DNA from: Candidatus Parepulonipiscium sp. PG-Nuni2H_MBin01
GTDB lineage: Bacteria; Bacillota; Clostridia; Lachnospirales; Cellulosilyticaceae
Assembly (NCBI GenBank): GCA_001994995.1
Contig: MDJM01000001.1
Coordinates: forward strand, 1-48,301
DNA length: 48,301 bases
Direction: 5' to 3'
Shown: positions 36,127 through 45,148 of the stretch, piece after piece
How positions within the stretch are numbered: the first letter of the stretch is position 1
Layout: every line of letters begins with the position of its first letter
Program-made: the position numbers and the translations under genes
The notes under the pieces: model-generated
Told to the model about the DNA's origin: nothing
The model's database searches: none
The model's input: only the letters and a program-made list of their open reading frames with translations

Positions 36127-36329
36127 TACTTAGACAAATAGGTGTTGATTTTATCAATGATAGGATCTACATCTATTCCATGTACCGAACAAGCCTCTGC
36201 TAAAGATTCTCCTTGTGCCGATGGGCACCCAAGGCAATGCATTCCTGATTCCATTAAAATAGGAACAATGCCTCTATCAATTTGTAAAATATCTGCAATT
36301 ATCATGTCTTTTGATACTGTTTTTGCCAT
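36126..36329 (-). CDS. DUF1858 small redox-disulfide protein
   Basis: A 67-residue protein of the DUF1858 family, related to the disulfide domain found near hybrid-cluster proteins. The N-terminal part (MIIADILQIDRGIVPILMES) is followed by the cysteine motif GMHCLGCPSAQGESLAEACS, giving a CxxC plus a third cysteine. This suggests a redox or metal-binding role, which is inferred. AAGGAGA is 7 bases upstream of the ATG. It ends in the bidirectional terminator shared with mecA. The downstream half of the gap to ppaC is only 66 bases, so it may be on the ppaC transcript. Confidence 0.88.
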   Translation of the reverse strand: MAKTVSKDMIIADILQIDRGIVPILMESGMHCLGCPSAQGESLAEACSVHGIDVDPIIDKINTYLSK

Positions 36330-36395
36330 TGTGATTCTCCTTTTATTTATTACTTACGTTTTTATTATAACTATATTTAGCTAATTTATCAACAA

Positions 36396-38027
36396 TTATT
36401 TATTTTGAGCTGCCATTGTAAGCTGAGGTACAATTTGTTTTTTACGCGAACATACTCCATCTAAATATATGCTATCCTTATCAGGCTCAATACCAAAAGC
36501 CGATTCCGCCAATACTTTAGCTGGCCCCACAGCCAAGATTTGCGAACCACCAAGTAATATATCAGTTACAATTAAAATCGCTAAATCTACATTCTCGCGC
36601 TCTATAGTTCGTTCCATTTCATATATAACTCCGACTTTAACAGACTCAAGACTTCTTAGAGAAGTAGTGTTAACTTGAGAAACCATAGCTTTGTAATCCC
36701 CAAAGATAAATGATTTACAATCACCTTCTAAAATTTCTTTTGGAGACAGTTTATCCAATGCACCCCCAACAGAAATTAATTCTTCTCCATACGCCTCTAA
36801 ATCCACCTCAGCAATTTTAGCAAGACGTTTAGCAATCTTCTTATCTTCTTCTGTACATGTAGGAGATTTAAAAACAAGAGTATCAGATAATATAGCACTA
36901 AGCATCAAACCAGCAATTTCTCTAGGGGGCATAATATTTGCTTCTTGATACATTTTTGCAATAATAGTACAAGTACAACCAACCGGTTCAGCTCTTAAAA
37001 ATACTGGTATTTGGGTATCTAAATTTGCAACTCTATGATGGTCAACTATCTCTAAAATTTCTGCTTGCTCAATACCTAAAGCACTTTGCGCACGTTCATT
37101 ATGGTCTACTAAAATAACCTTTTTCTTCTGAATATCTAAAATATGCCTCTTAGATATAATACCCTCAACTTCTCCCTCTTTATTAATAACAGGAAAATGT
37201 CTGTATTGGCTATCTAACATAACTTCTTTTACTTCATCTATAGTATCATCAATTTCAAAAAACGTTACATCAGCTTTTTTAATTAAGCTGGCAACAGGAA
37301 TACTTTGTGAAATAACTTTAACTGCTTTAAAAAACTTATGAGGTACATAAATAATCGCACAATCAGTATTTTCTGGTATACACACTTTAGGATCATCCAT
37401 GTCTACACCTGTAACAATTACACATCCAGCATTAGTTCCTATTGCCATTTCTATCAACTGCTTATTATTACCTGTCATAACTATATCCTCAGGATTTAGC
37501 TCTTCCCCATAATTTAAAGAAGCAATAGTATACACATCACCTTTGACATAAGGATCTACATATTCCCCGGTTATAACCTTGCCATCAAGTACAGCTGGTA
37601 TATTTACAAATGGGGTTTTTTTCTCTCTAAGAACAGTATTGTCAGTAAGACCTATATAAGCTTTTGCTATATCTGAAATAGTTATAACACCAGCTAATTT
37701 ATGGTTTGGATACAATACAGGAGCCATAGGTCTACCGTTTGCAGACATAACATCCCAAGCTTTTTTTACAGAATCTACAGTATAAATAGGTTGAACCTTA
37801 TAAAACTTCATATCTGATACTTGTGGTTTAATATGTGTAATTAACCGCGGTTCCCTAGCACCAAACTTTTCAAGCGCAAAATTAGTTTCACGACTTATGG
37901 CCCCAAGTCGTGCTGCTACAACATTATCATAACCTAAACTACTCTTAAGATGTGCATACGCAATAGCCGAACATATCGAGTCAGTATCAGGGTTTTGATG
38001 CCCAAATACATAAATGAATTTGCCCAT
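36396..38027 (-). CDS. ppaC: CBS/DRTGG-regulated manganese-dependent inorganic pyrophosphatase
   Basis: Family II pyrophosphatase that hydrolyses pyrophosphate released by biosynthesis. The DHH domain opens with VFGHQNPDTDSICSAIAY (metal ligands H, D, D). A regulatory insert follows from about 70 to 300: CBS 1 (VQPIYTVDSVKKAWDVM), a DRTGG domain (VYTIASLNYGEELNPEDIVM) and CBS 2 (YRHFPVINKEGEVEGIISKR). DHHRVAN then resumes the catalytic core, and the DHHA2 domain ends with SRKKQIVPQL. CBS inserts of this type bind AMP, ADP or diadenosine polyphosphates. The 543-residue length fits. The ATG at 38027 has AGAGAGGT 9 bases upstream; a longer ORF start has none. Confidence 0.93.
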   Translation of the reverse strand: MGKFIYVFGHQNPDTDSICSAIAYAHLKSSLGYDNVVAARLGAISRETNFALEKFGAREPRLITHIKPQVSDMKFYKVQPIYTVDSVKKAWDVMSANGRPMAPVLYPNHKLAGVITISDIAKAYIGLTDNTVLREKKTPFVNIPAVLDGKVITGEYVDPYVKGDVYTIASLNYGEELNPEDIVMTGNNKQLIEMAIGTNAGCVIVTGVDMDDPKVCIPENTDCAIIYVPHKFFKAVKVISQSIPVASLIKKADVTFFEIDDTIDEVKEVMLDSQYRHFPVINKEGEVEGIISKRHILDIQKKKVILVDHNERAQSALGIEQAEILEIVDHHRVANLDTQIPVFLRAEPVGCTCTIIAKMYQEANIMPPREIAGLMLSAILSDTLVFKSPTCTEEDKKIAKRLAKIAEVDLEAYGEELISVGGALDKLSPKEILEGDCKSFIFGDYKAMVSQVNTTSLRSLESVKVGVIYEMERTIERENVDLAILIVTDILLGGSQILAVGPAKVLAESAFGIEPDKDSIYLDGVCSRKKQIVPQLTMAAQNK

Positions 38028-38052
38028 ATTTTTATTACCTCTCTTCACTTCT

Positions 38053-38081
38053 ATAATATTCCAATTATGCCATTTTGTGAA
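38053..38081 (-). promoter_or_regulatory. Candidate promoter of ppaC
   Basis: Read leftward: TTCACA (38081-38076), 17 bases, TATTAT (38058-38053). Confidence 0.45.
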
Positions 38082-38156
38082 AGACACTATGACAAAATTA
38101 TTTGTAGTACTAACGTAAATATTAATACAATTTTACCTAAACAGCATGACCTAATT

Positions 38157-38954
38157 TTACTCTTGAGAGAAAGCGTAAGATACAACTGCGCCTATTACTA
38201 ACGCAATAACAGATACTATTCCGCTAAAATTAAGTGTGAACCCTGGAAAAATTGTAAATACAGATCCTACTACTAATCCTAGTATTACCAAATATGTGGC
38301 CTGTGTATACCTCTCTAATAGTATTCTTACAAGTTTACTGCCACCCACAAGACCAATAACTACACCCATACCAAATGGCATTAAAAGCATAATATTAAAA
38401 TCTGAAATAGCAGTTATAATAGTAGTATAACAACCAATAGTTAACAATATAAAAGAGCCACTAATACCTGGAATAATCATAGTAAAAGCACTAATCATCC
38501 CTGCGATAATTAACATAGTAGCTGCCCATAGACTAAGTTCAGTAATAACGAAAGAATTTTCTCCACCTTCTCCTTGTAATGCCATATACAACATAATTAG
38601 AAGAGGAATTGTAAATGGGACAACCGCGCTTGTCTCAATTTTTCCTGCATCAGTTATCTTACCATAAATCATAGGGATACTCCCTAAAATAACTCCCATA
38701 AAAGCATAGTTAGTTTGCATATTAAAGTTTTCATACAAATAAGTAATTGCATTACTAAATAAAAGCACCCCTAAAATTACGCCTACACCTAAAGTTGCTA
38801 AAAATGAAAAATTTTCTTTTAATTTCTCAATATCTAAACTAATAGAATCTAACAACCTATCATAAATCTTAAATACTACTGCCATCGTACCAGCACTAAC
38901 TCCGGGGATAACATTTGCTACTCCCAAAATCATACCTACTAAAAGATTTCTCAT
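38157..38954 (-). CDS. DUF368 membrane protein, PopT-type undecaprenyl-phosphate transporter
   Basis: A 265-residue integral membrane protein with about eight to nine hydrophobic helices. The N-terminus MRNLLVGMILGVANVIPGVSAGTMAVVF is the DUF368 signature, echoed by a second half containing MIIPGISGSFILLTIG, a sign of internal pseudo-symmetry. Family members (PopT) were shown in other bacteria to return undecaprenyl phosphate across the membrane for cell-wall recycling; I infer the same here. The ATG at 38954 has GGAGGAAAG upstream; a longer start at 38972 does not. The C-terminus AVVSYAFSQE is hydrophilic only at its end. Confidence 0.9.
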   Translation of the reverse strand: MRNLLVGMILGVANVIPGVSAGTMAVVFKIYDRLLDSISLDIEKLKENFSFLATLGVGVILGVLLFSNAITYLYENFNMQTNYAFMGVILGSIPMIYGKITDAGKIETSAVVPFTIPLLIMLYMALQGEGGENSFVITELSLWAATMLIIAGMISAFTMIIPGISGSFILLTIGCYTTIITAISDFNIMLLMPFGMGVVIGLVGGSKLVRILLERYTQATYLVILGLVVGSVFTIFPGFTLNFSGIVSVIALVIGAVVSYAFSQE

Positions 38955-39003
38955 GACTTTCCTCCATTTCAAAAAAATAATTAGAATAAGTATTACCGTT
39001 AAT

Positions 39004-39032
39004 ATTATAACCTAGTCAATAAGTTTTTACAA
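39004..39032 (-). promoter_or_regulatory. Sigma-A promoter of the DUF368 gene
   Basis: Read leftward: TTGTAA (39032-39027), 17 bases, perfect TATAAT (39009-39004). The start codon is 50 bases further. Confidence 0.65.
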
Positions 39033-39191
39033 ATTAATTGGTAAGTTACCCCTTATATTTCTATGCACACTAAGACATACTATATGTAAATGATTTAAGT
39101 TTTTTAATTAATTTTTATAAGAAATTCTGAAAATTAGTACTTTTTTAAGTAGAGGTATACTAAAAAACTTTAGTAAATTTTCAAATAAGTG

Positions 39192-39221
39192 TTGACATGT
39201 ATACTGTATACAGAGTATAAT
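39192..39221 (+). promoter_or_regulatory. Sigma-A promoter of pflB
   Basis: Perfect TTGACA at 39192-39197, an 18-base spacer and perfect TATAAT at 39216-39221, the best consensus promoter in the window. Such strength normally needs a repressor, and an operator-like palindrome fills the spacer. Confidence 0.8.
39198..39212. promoter_or_regulatory. Perfect 15-bp palindrome in the pflB promoter spacer (operator)
   Basis: TGTATAC-T-GTATACA is a perfect inverted repeat directly after the -35 box. GTATAC cores are typical of GntR-family operators, for example the B. subtilis GntR site. Binding here would exclude RNA polymerase. A further GTATAC lies 44 bases upstream at 39155-39160. Confidence 0.65.
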
Positions 39222-39304
39222 AGAAGAGTAATAGTTAGTTAATAAACATTCAATTTCAGGCATCTACATACTGATGCATGTTAATAAAAGGAGTGACGCA
39301 TATA

Positions 39305-41536
39305 ATGTTTAAACAATGGGAAGGCTTTAACACTGACGGTGACTGGGCTAAAGAAGTAAATGTACGTGATTTTATTCAAAGAAATTATACACCTTATGAA
39401 GGTGACGATGCCTTTTTAGCAGGTCCAACTGACAGAACAACTAAGCTTTGGGAACAAGTAATGGTTATGATGAAAGAAGAACTAGAAAAAGGTATTTATG
39501 ATGTAGAAACTAAAGTGCCTTCAACTATCACTTCTCACGGACCAGGTTATATAGATAAAGATGCTGAAACAATTGTAGGATTCCAATCCGATGGACCTCT
39601 TAAAAGAAACATCATGCCAAATGGTGGTATTCGTACTGTAGAAAATTCTTTGCATGCATATGGCTATGACTTAGATGAAGCTACTAAAGAGGTTTTTACA
39701 AAATATCGTAAAACACATAATGATGGAGTTTTCGCAGCTTATACTACAGCTATGAGAAAAGTTCGTTCATCTGGTATCATCACTGGCCTTCCTGATGCAT
39801 ATGGCCGCGGGCGTATTATTGGTGACTACCGTCGTGTTGCTTTATATGGTATAGATTATCTTATCGCAGAAAGACAAAAAGATAAATTACAACTTGAAGT
39901 AAATAGCATGAGTGAAGACATCATTAGACTAAGAGAAGAACTTACTGAGCAAATGAGTGCATTAAAAGAACTTAAAGCTATGGCAAAAAGCTATGGATTT
40001 GATATTTCTCAACCAGCTCAAACTGCACAAGAAGCAATCCAATGGACTTATTTCGGTTATCTAGGTGCTGTTAAAGAGCAAGATGGTGCTGCAATGTCAT
40101 TAGGTCGTGTTTCTTCTTTCTTAGATATTTACATCCAAAGAGATTTAGACAATGGTACTATTACTGAGCAAGAAGCTCAAGAATTTATGGATCACTTTGT
40201 TATGAAACTTAGAATGGTTCGTTTCCTACGTACTCCTGCTTATAATGAATTATTCTCAGGCGACCCAACTTGGGTAACAGAATCAATTGGTGGTATGGGT
40301 CTTGATGGACGTACTTTAGTTACTAAAAATAGCTTCCGTATTCTTCATACATTAGTTAACTTAGGTCCAGCTCCAGAACCAAACTTAACTGTTCTTTGGT
40401 CTGTAAACTTACCAGAAAACTTTAAATTGTTCTGTTCAAAAATGTCAATTCTTACTAGCTCAATCCAGTATGAAAATGACGACCTTATGAGACCATATCA
40501 TGGCGATGATTATGGTATTGCTTGTTGTGTATCTGCGATGAGAATCGGTAAACAAATGCAATTCTTTGGCGCTCGTGCTAACCTTGCTAAAGCATTATTA
40601 TATGCTATTAACGGTGGTAAAGATGAAAAATCTGGCGAACAAATCGGTCCAAAATTTGCTCCAGTTACAACAGAATACCTTGAGTATAATGATGTTTGGG
40701 AAAAATTCCTTCAAGTTATGGAATGGCTTGCAGAAGTTTATGTTGGCGCATTAAACGTTATCCACTATATGCATGATAAATATTGCTATGAAAAATTAGA
40801 GCTTGCTTTACATGATAAAGATATTATCCGTACATTTGCAACTGGTATTGCTGGTCTTTCAGTTGTAACTGATGCATTCTCTGCAATCAAAAATGCTAAA
40901 GTAAAAGTAATCCGCGATGATTCTGGCTTAGCTGTTGATTATGAAATTGAAGGCGATTATGTAGCATTTGGTAATGATGATGATGATGTAGATAAAGTTG
41001 CTTGTGATATTACTGAAATCTTTATGAATAATATTAGAAAACACAAAACTTACAGAAACTCTCTACCAACAATGTCTATCTTAACTATCACTTCAAACGT
41101 TGTTTATGGTAAGAAAACAGGTAATACTCCTGACGGACGTAAAGCAGGAGAGCCATTTGCTCCAGGTGCTAACCCAATGCATGGCCGTGATAAAAGAGGT
41201 GCAGTTGCATCACTTAACTCAGTGGCAAAACTTCCATACAAACATGCGGAAGATGGTATTTCTTACACATTCTCAATCATCCCAGGTGCATTAGGTAAAG
41301 ATGATTCTGAGCGTTATAAAAACTTAGCTGCTCTTATGGATGGATACTTTGAAAAAACTGGCCAACATTTAAATGTTAACGTATTTGACCGTGCAACTCT
41401 ATTAGATGCTATGGATCACCCAGAAAAATATCCACAACTTACAGTGCGTGTATCTGGATATGCAGTTAACTTTATTAGATTAACTAAAGAGCAACAAAAA
41501 GACGTTATTAGCAGAACATTCCACGAGAAGTTTTAA
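39305..41536 (+). CDS. pflB: Formate C-acetyltransferase (pyruvate formate-lyase)
   Basis: Glycyl-radical enzyme that converts pyruvate and CoA to acetyl-CoA and formate in anaerobic sugar fermentation. The active-site pair C407-C408 lies in [10 protein letters not shown] and the radical glycine G718 in RVSGYAVNF near the C-terminus. The N-terminus ([22 protein letters not shown], then NYTPYEGDD) is also typical. The length is 743 residues. I start at ATG 39305; AAAAGGAG at 39286-39293 is 11 bases upstream. The earlier ATG at 39278 precedes that ribosome binding site. Codon choice is more GC-ending and uniform than in the neighbours, as for a highly expressed gene. pflA follows after its own promoter. 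Confidence 0.97.
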   Translation: MFKQWEGFNTDGDWAKEVNVRDFIQRNYTPYEGDDAFLAGPTDRTTKLWEQVMVMMKEELEKGIYDVETKVPSTITSHGPGYIDKDAETIVGFQSDGPLKRNIMPNGGIRTVENSLHAYGYDLDEATKEVFTKYRKTHNDGVFAAYTTAMRKVRSSGIITGLPDAYGRGRIIGDYRRVALYGIDYLIAERQKDKLQLEVNSMSEDIIRLREELTEQMSALKELKAMAKSYGFDISQPAQTAQEAIQWTYFGYLGAVKEQDGAAMSLGRVSSFLDIYIQRDLDNGTITEQEAQEFMDHFVMKLRMVRFLRTPAYNELFSGDPTWVTESIGGMGLDGRTLVTKNSFRILHTLVNLGPAPEPNLTVLWSVNLPENFKLFCSKMSILTSSIQYENDDLMRPYHGDDYGIACCVSAMRIGKQMQFFGARANLAKALLYAINGGKDEKSGEQIGPKFAPVTTEYLEYNDVWEKFLQVMEWLAEVYVGALNVIHYMHDKYCYEKLELALHDKDIIRTFATGIAGLSVVTDAFSAIKNAKVKVIRDDSGLAVDYEIEGDYVAFGNDDDDVDKVACDITEIFMNNIRKHKTYRNSLPTMSILTITSNVVYGKKTGNTPDGRKAGEPFAPGANPMHGRDKRGAVASLNSVAKLPYKHAEDGISYTFSIIPGALGKDDSERYKNLAALMDGYFEKTGQHLNVNVFDRATLLDAMDHPEKYPQLTVRVSGYAVNFIRLTKEQQKDVISRTFHEKF

Positions 41537-41555
41537 TTACAAGTGGGAAAAATAT

Positions 41556-41589
41556 GAGGGATACCTATTTAGGTGTCTCTTATTTTTTT
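41556..41589 (+). terminator. Terminator between pflB and pflA
   Basis: AGGGATACCTA (41557-41567) pairs with TAGGTGTCTCT (41570-41580) with two wobbles, followed by TATTTTTTT. It lets pflB be made in excess over pflA. Confidence 0.75.
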
Positions 41590-41616
41590 GTAAACATGCT
41601 CTTTTATATTTATATT
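41588..41616 (+). promoter_or_regulatory. Candidate promoter of pflA
   Basis: TTGTAA at 41588-41593, 17 bases, TATATT at 41611-41616. Transcription would begin near 41623, directly at the ribosome binding site AGGAGGA, leaving a very short leader. Confidence 0.4.
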
Positions 41617-41633
41617 TAGATTAGGAGGATAAT

Positions 41634-42377
41634 ATGATTGGTAGAGTGCATTCAATTGAAACTTGCGGTACAGTAGATGGTCCTGGTATCCGCTTTATAT
41701 TATTTATGCAAGGATGTCCACTAAGATGTCAATATTGCCATAATCCAGATAGCTGGAAAGCTACAGATGGTCAAGAAATGGATACGAATAAACTTATTAA
41801 AGAGATAGTCAAATATAAACCTTATATGAATTCATCGGGTGGTGGAATTACTATAAGTGGCGGTGAACCTTTACTTCAAGCTGATTTTGTAGCTGATTTA
41901 TTTCAAAAGTGCAAAGCGGAAGGTATCCATACCTGCATTGATACATCCGGATTTGTAAAACTAGATAAAGCTGCCAAAGTGCTTGATTATACAGACCTTG
42001 TACTACTTGATGTAAAATCATTTAATCCACAAGTTTATAAAAATGTAACTGGGGTTGAGCTAGCTCCTACTTTAGAATTTGAACGAATTTTAGCCGAGCG
42101 CAATATACCTGTGTGGCTTAGATATGTCTTAGTTCCAAATTTAACTGATAATCTAGATGATATAGAGGCTCTAGCTAAATATTTAACAACTTTAAGCAAT
42201 GTAGAACGTATAGATGTGCTACCATTTCATAAAATGGGTGAATTCAAATGGAGTGAGCTTGGCTATGAATATAAATTAACAGACACACAAGAACCGTCTG
42301 CTGAGTTAGTAAATACCGCTAAATCCATTTTCCATAAATATAATCTGCCTATATTTGGCCTAGCATCGATAGTTTAA
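41634..42377 (+). CDS. pflA: Pyruvate formate-lyase-activating enzyme
   Basis: Radical SAM enzyme that abstracts hydrogen from G718 of PflB to form the glycyl radical. The cluster cysteines C28, C32 and C35 are in GCPLRCQYCHNP. The N-terminal CGTVDGPGIRFILF, the SGGGITISGGEPLLQ glycine-rich SAM contact and LLDVKSFNPQVYKNVTG are also diagnostic. The 247-residue length is standard. The start has AGGAGGA 4-5 bases upstream. The stop codon lies inside an exact 20-base tandem duplication that repeats the last codons out of frame. Adjacent to pflB as expected. Confidence 0.96.
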   Translation: MIGRVHSIETCGTVDGPGIRFILFMQGCPLRCQYCHNPDSWKATDGQEMDTNKLIKEIVKYKPYMNSSGGGITISGGEPLLQADFVADLFQKCKAEGIHTCIDTSGFVKLDKAAKVLDYTDLVLLDVKSFNPQVYKNVTGVELAPTLEFERILAERNIPVWLRYVLVPNLTDNLDDIEALAKYLTTLSNVERIDVLPFHKMGEFKWSELGYEYKLTDTQEPSAELVNTAKSIFHKYNLPIFGLASIV

Positions 42378-42404
42378 GTATAAAATCGATAGTTTAAGTA
42401 TAAA
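42365..42404. repeat. Exact 20-bp tandem duplication at the 3' end of pflA
   Basis: The unit starting ATCGATAGTTTAAG occurs at 42365-42384 and again, without a mismatch, at 42385-42404. The first copy contains the pflA stop codon. Being 20 bases it is not in frame, so it cannot extend the protein. It looks like a recent slippage duplication. Confidence 0.9.
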
Positions 42405-42411
42405 AATGAAC

Positions 42412-42447
42412 AAAAAAAAGACTATGTATATACATAGCCTTTTTTTT
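42412..42447. terminator. Bidirectional terminator between pflA and the MerR-like gene
   Basis: CTATGTA and TACATAG arms around TA, flanked by A8 on the left and T8 on the right. Read leftward a G-T wobble extends the stem, so it is best for the MerR-like gene, but it also works rightward for pflA. Confidence 0.75.
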
Positions 42448-43171
42448 ATAGAGATACTGAGTTTTCTTCTTCTTTCTTAGGGGTAGATTTTTTAGGGAAT
42501 ATAGAATCCCACATTGATTTTTTATTTTTAGGTGTCTTTTCATTTAATTCAGCCAATTCTTTTTTCAATCTTTGCATTTCTCTTATAGTTTCATCTAACT
42601 TTCTATAATGCTCTTCATCTACTCTTGTAGCTATAACTTGTTGCTGTAAATCGCTAACTTTTTCATCTACATACTCAACCATTTCTTGTTTCATTTCAGT
42701 AGTAGCTTCATAAGAAAGAGCCATTACTTCGTCCTTTAGCTTTTCTTTAATGCCTTCCTGACTAGTTCTAATGGAGGAATCTATAGTTTCTTTAATTAAA
42801 TGCAAGAATGCGTCTTTTTTTACCTCTTCAGCTATATCGCTATCACTACTTAATTTATCTAACATATCGGATTTCAGTACTACACTATTAATTTGTTTAG
42901 GAGAGATTGTTATAACTGACTCTTCTAAAGACTTCAATGTATCGCACCCTACCTCCCTAATCTGATTTTTTAAGGCTTTTAACTCCATACCTTGTTCTCT
43001 TAATTGTTTAATTTTATTTAACATATCCAGGTTGTCACTTGAATAAACTCTATGGCCTTGTGAATTTCTTAATATTTTAAGATTTAATTCTTTTTCATAA
43101 TATCTAAGAACATACGGCTCTATGTCTAATAATGCCGATGCGTCTTTTATGGTAAAAACCTGATTCTCCAT
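42446..43171 (-). CDS. MerR-like DNA-binding protein with coiled coil
   Basis: A 241-residue protein. The N-terminal about 70 residues are a MerR-type winged helix: FTIKDASALLDIEPYVLRYYEKEL, HRVYSSDNLDMLNKIKQLRE. No effector domain follows; instead residues 75-220 are charged and helical with heptad-like patterns (VDEKVSDLQQQV, LDETIREMQRLKKELAEL), ending in a basic tail (KSMWDSIFPKKS). This layout resembles RacA-like or DUF3967 proteins rather than metal or drug sensors, so a structural or chromosome-associated role is possible. The ATG at 43171 has AGGAGTG 8 bases upstream. It follows dnaB but has its own extended promoter. Confidence 0.8.
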   Translation of the reverse strand: MENQVFTIKDASALLDIEPYVLRYYEKELNLKILRNSQGHRVYSSDNLDMLNKIKQLREQGMELKALKNQIREVGCDTLKSLEESVITISPKQINSVVLKSDMLDKLSSDSDIAEEVKKDAFLHLIKETIDSSIRTSQEGIKEKLKDEVMALSYEATTEMKQEMVEYVDEKVSDLQQQVIATRVDEEHYRKLDETIREMQRLKKELAELNEKTPKNKKSMWDSIFPKKSTPKKEEENSVSL

Positions 43172-43209
43172 ACAACACACTCCTGTCTTTCGTATTTGCA
43201 TTTATTCCC

Positions 43210-43237
43210 ATTATACCATAGTTTGATATTATTACAA
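43210..43237 (-). promoter_or_regulatory. Extended -10 promoter of the MerR-like gene
   Basis: Read leftward: TTGTAA (43237-43232), 16 bases, perfect TATAAT (43215-43210), preceded by TGG (extended -10). Confidence 0.65.
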
Positions 43238-43265
43238 TAGCCCTCCTTAAAAATTACAGCATAGG

Positions 43266-44591
43266 TCAGATTTTTATAGGACTTTTATCAGAATCAGCGA
43301 ATTTTGTATATTTTCCAAGCCAAGTCAATTCGACTGTGCCTGTAGGACCATTACGCTGTTTAGCAATAATAACTTCCCCTACACTTTTTTTGTCAGTATG
43401 AACATTATAATATTCGTCTCTATATAAAAACATAACAACATCAGCATCTTGCTCTATTGCTCCAGATTCTCTAAGGTCAGAAAGCATTGGGCGGTGGTCG
43501 GCTCTTCCTTCGCATGCACGAGATAGTTGCGAAAGAGCTACTACAGGAGCATTCATCTCCCTAGCCAATGCTTTTAAAGACCTAGATATTTCAGAAATTT
43601 CTTGTTGTCTTGATTCAGACTTTGTACTGCTGCCACTCATCAGTTGTAAGTAATCTATCATTATTAAATCTAACCCTTTATCCATTTTTAAGCGACGACA
43701 CTTGGCGCGCATTTCCATTATAGATATTCCTGGGGTATCATCAATAAATATATCTGCTGCGGTAAGTCTTGGCATAGCTCTTGCAATAGAGTCCCAGTCT
43801 TTGGCATCTAGATTACCAGTTCGCACTTTCTGTGCATCAACCATAGCTTCTGCACATAACATCCGGTTAACTAATTGATCCTTAGCCATTTCTAAACTAA
43901 ATACTGCAACCTTTTTTTTATGCTTAACTGCAGCAGATTGAATTATGTTTAAAGCAAATGCTGTCTTTCCCATTGAGGGTCTAGCAGCTACCAAAATTAA
44001 ATCTGATGGCTGTAGTCCGGCAGTTTTATAATCTAAGTCAGTAAATCCTGTAGGAACTCCGGTAATACCCCCTTTATTCGAGTTGGCTGCCTCTATCTTA
44101 CTTAGAGATGTAACTATAATTTGATTTAAAGGAGAAAAATCTTCTGTATGCTTATTTTGTAGTATATTAAAGATTTCTTTTTCCGCAAAACCCATAATGT
44201 CTGATACAGTTTCCTCACCTTCATAACTTTTAGCGCTAATTTCTTGAGATGCTTTTATAAGCTTTCTAAGATTAGATTTATCTTCAACAATTTTGGCATA
44301 ATGTTTAATATGAGCAGAAGTTGGTACAATCGTTCCAAGCTCCGCTAAATAACTAATTCCACCAATTTGTTCAAGAACTCCTCGCTCCTGTAATCTATTT
44401 TGTATTGTGACCAAATCCACTGGTTGATTCCTAAAGTGTAAATCCAAAATGGAATTATATATTTCCTGATGATTAGGCCTATAGAAATCAGAAGGTCGTA
44501 GTATCTCACTTGCTATAATTATTGATTCAGAATCCATAATTATTGAACCTAAAACCGATTGTTCAGCTTCAACATTATGAGGTGGTACCAT
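43266..44591 (-). CDS. dnaB: Replicative DNA helicase
   Basis: Hexameric helicase at the replication fork (called DnaC in Bacillus). The N-terminal primase-interaction domain begins PPHNVEAEQSVLGSIIM. A linker follows and then the RecA-like ATPase with Walker A ARPSMGKTAFALN near residue 210, GLDLIMIDYLQLM (Walker B) and the C-terminal segment SQLSRACEGRADHRPMLSDLRESG. The 441-residue length is normal. GGAGGAG lies 6 bases before the ATG. It is 21 bases after rplI, the same order as rplI-dnaC in B. subtilis. Confidence 0.96.
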   Translation of the reverse strand: MVPPHNVEAEQSVLGSIIMDSESIIIASEILRPSDFYRPNHQEIYNSILDLHFRNQPVDLVTIQNRLQERGVLEQIGGISYLAELGTIVPTSAHIKHYAKIVEDKSNLRKLIKASQEISAKSYEGEETVSDIMGFAEKEIFNILQNKHTEDFSPLNQIIVTSLSKIEAANSNKGGITGVPTGFTDLDYKTAGLQPSDLILVAARPSMGKTAFALNIIQSAAVKHKKKVAVFSLEMAKDQLVNRMLCAEAMVDAQKVRTGNLDAKDWDSIARAMPRLTAADIFIDDTPGISIMEMRAKCRRLKMDKGLDLIMIDYLQLMSGSSTKSESRQQEISEISRSLKALAREMNAPVVALSQLSRACEGRADHRPMLSDLRESGAIEQDADVVMFLYRDEYYNVHTDKKSVGEVIIAKQRNGPTGTVELTWLGKYTKFADSDKSPIKI

Positions 44592-44612
44592 AGATTCTCC
44601 TCCTTCTTAAAT

Positions 44613-45059
44613 TTAAGCACTTACAGTTTCAACTATTACATCAGCAGTAACTTTAGGATGCAGCTTAATAGATACAGTCATCGCCCCAATTGCTTTTATA
44701 GGGTTAGTAAGATGTACTTTTTTCTTATCAATTTTAACTTTATATTCCTTATTAATGCTATCCGCTATTTCTTTAGTTGTTACGGAGCCGAATACCTTAC
44801 CGCCTTCGCCTGTTTTAATGGCAATTTTCACTTTGCGGTCATGTATTTTTTCCTTAATACTTTGTGCTAACTCCAATTCTTCCTGTTTACGTTTATCTTC
44901 TTGCTTTTGGTCTAGTTTAAGCTGATTAAGATTTGCTGGTGTTGCTTCAATTGCTAAACCTTTTGGTAATAATGCATTCCTAGCATATCCATCTTTTACT
45001 TCTAATATCTCACCTTTTTTTCCAACTTTTTTTACATCTTGTGTTAATATAATTTTCAT
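44613..45059 (-). CDS. rplI: 50S ribosomal protein L9
   Basis: Large-subunit protein that binds 23S rRNA domain V near L1. The N-terminal domain [20 protein letters not shown], then [16 protein letters not shown], is followed by the long connecting helix (about 40-75, rich in K, Q and E) and the C-terminal domain with [19 protein letters not shown]. The 148-residue length is standard. AAGGTGG precedes the ATG. In Bacillus gdpP lies just upstream; here the DUF2232 gene is the direct neighbour, 89 bases away. Confidence 0.96.
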   Translation of the reverse strand: MKIILTQDVKKVGKKGEILEVKDGYARNALLPKGLAIEATPANLNQLKLDQKQEDKRKQEELELAQSIKEKIHDRKVKIAIKTGEGGKVFGSVTTKEIADSINKEYKVKIDKKKVHLTNPIKAIGAMTVSIKLHPKVTADVIVETVSA

Positions 45060-45087
45060 TATTCCACCTTCTTCTTAGTTTTTTTCT

Positions 45088-45116
45088 AGTCTAACATTTA
45101 TACTTTATTTCTGCAA
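45088..45116 (-). promoter_or_regulatory. Candidate promoter of rplI-dnaB
   Basis: Read leftward: TTGCAG (45116-45111), 17 bases, TAGACT (45093-45088) preceded by TGT (extended -10). Confidence 0.45.
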
Positions 45117-45148
45117 GTACTCCACAATATATCTAGAATATTTACTGT

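Larger units (their letters stand above)
38955..39304. other. Divergent intergenic region between the DUF368 gene and pflB
   Basis: This 350-base AT-rich gap holds the leftward DUF368 promoter (39004-39032), then about 160 bases without an ORF or hairpin, an isolated GTATAC at 39155-39160, the pflB promoter with its palindrome (39192-39221), and a small GCATC/GATGC hairpin (39260-39277) ahead of the pflB ribosome binding site. The length suggests regulatory content, as expected for pfl. Confidence 0.5.
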
